DNA from: Bacteroidales bacterium
GTDB lineage: Bacteria > Bacteroidota > Bacteroidia > Bacteroidales > UBA10428
DNA: 7,996 bases
Reading direction: 5' to 3'
Assembly (NCBI GenBank): GCA_016935595.1
Contig: JAFGQQ010000519.1
Location: 1 to 7,996 of the forward strand
Positions 7,839 to 7,996 of the stretch are shown here, one piece after another. The notes beneath the pieces are model-generated. The model saw only the letters and a list, made by a program, of their open reading frames with translations, was not told where the DNA came from and did not search any database. The translations under genes were made by a program, and so were the position numbers. The stretch's first letter is position 1, and every line of letters begins with the position of its first letter.

Positions 7839-7996
7839 ATGAGAAAAAATAAGTTTACAATCAGGTCAATAGTTAGTCTCTCATTGTTATTAATCCTGAT
7901 AGTTTTAATTGCTGGCGTTTTTAATGAAGCTAAAATCAGTAATGCCGAGACAACCGAAAAAGTATCATTCAACGGTTTTATTATTGAAGAACCTCT
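7839..7996 (+). CDS. N-terminal fragment of an exported or membrane-anchored protein of unknown function (runs off the window)
   Basis: The ATG at 7839 opens 52 codons to the window edge. The product starts MRKNKFTIRSIVSLSLLLIL and has a basic N-terminus followed by a strong hydrophobic stretch (about residues 11-27, SIVSLSLLLILIVLIAG), then a polar segment (NEAKISNAETTEKVSF). This is either an uncleaved signal anchor or a signal peptide. The 52 residues do not identify a family. It is divergent from the sensor-phosphatase, with 166 bases between the starts, so the two could share regulation. Confidence 0.65.
   Translation, partial: MRKNKFTIRSIVSLSLLLILIVLIAGVFNEAKISNAETTEKVSFNGFIIEEP

Overview
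The window looks like a chromosomal segment from an AT-rich member of the Bacteroidetes (Bacteroidota). The grounds are the giant sensor with a beta-propeller and Y_Y_Y periplasmic part (typical of this phylum), the low G+C, start codons mostly without a Shine-Dalgarno sequence, and TAA at every recognisable gene end. The assignment rests on family knowledge; no species can be named.

Layout, left to right. Positions 1-523 (minus strand) hold the N-terminal 174 residues of a secreted protein, probably an M43-type (pappalysin/cytophagalysin-like) metalloprotease whose catalytic part lies outside the window. Positions 766-981 (minus) encode a 71-residue protein with four cysteines and an unusually good ribosome binding site. 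A 482-base stretch (982-1463) has no gene and is extremely AT-rich. Positions 1464-3692 (plus) form one continuous reading frame for a 12-TM cation-chloride cotransporter-like permease with its C-terminal cytoplasmic domain, interrupted by two in-frame TAA codons (2391-2393 and 2601-2603) and no frameshift. Converging on it after only 32 bases is a 1315-residue membrane sensor-phosphatase (3725-7672, minus): signal peptide, about 14 propeller repeats, Y_Y_Y domain, one TM helix, coiled coil, GAF and a SpoIIE/PP2C-type phosphatase domain. A divergent gene starts at 7839 and leaves the window after 52 codons.

The genes do not form an obvious single operon or pathway. The sensor-phosphatase carries its own input and output, but no partner (anti-sigma factor, STAS protein, HPt protein) is encoded next to it here. 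The feature most worth attention is the transporter frame: a textbook full-length family member apart from two stop codons. This points either to very recent inactivation, to sequence error, or, less likely, to readthrough. I see no mobile element, CRISPR array, tRNA or rRNA.
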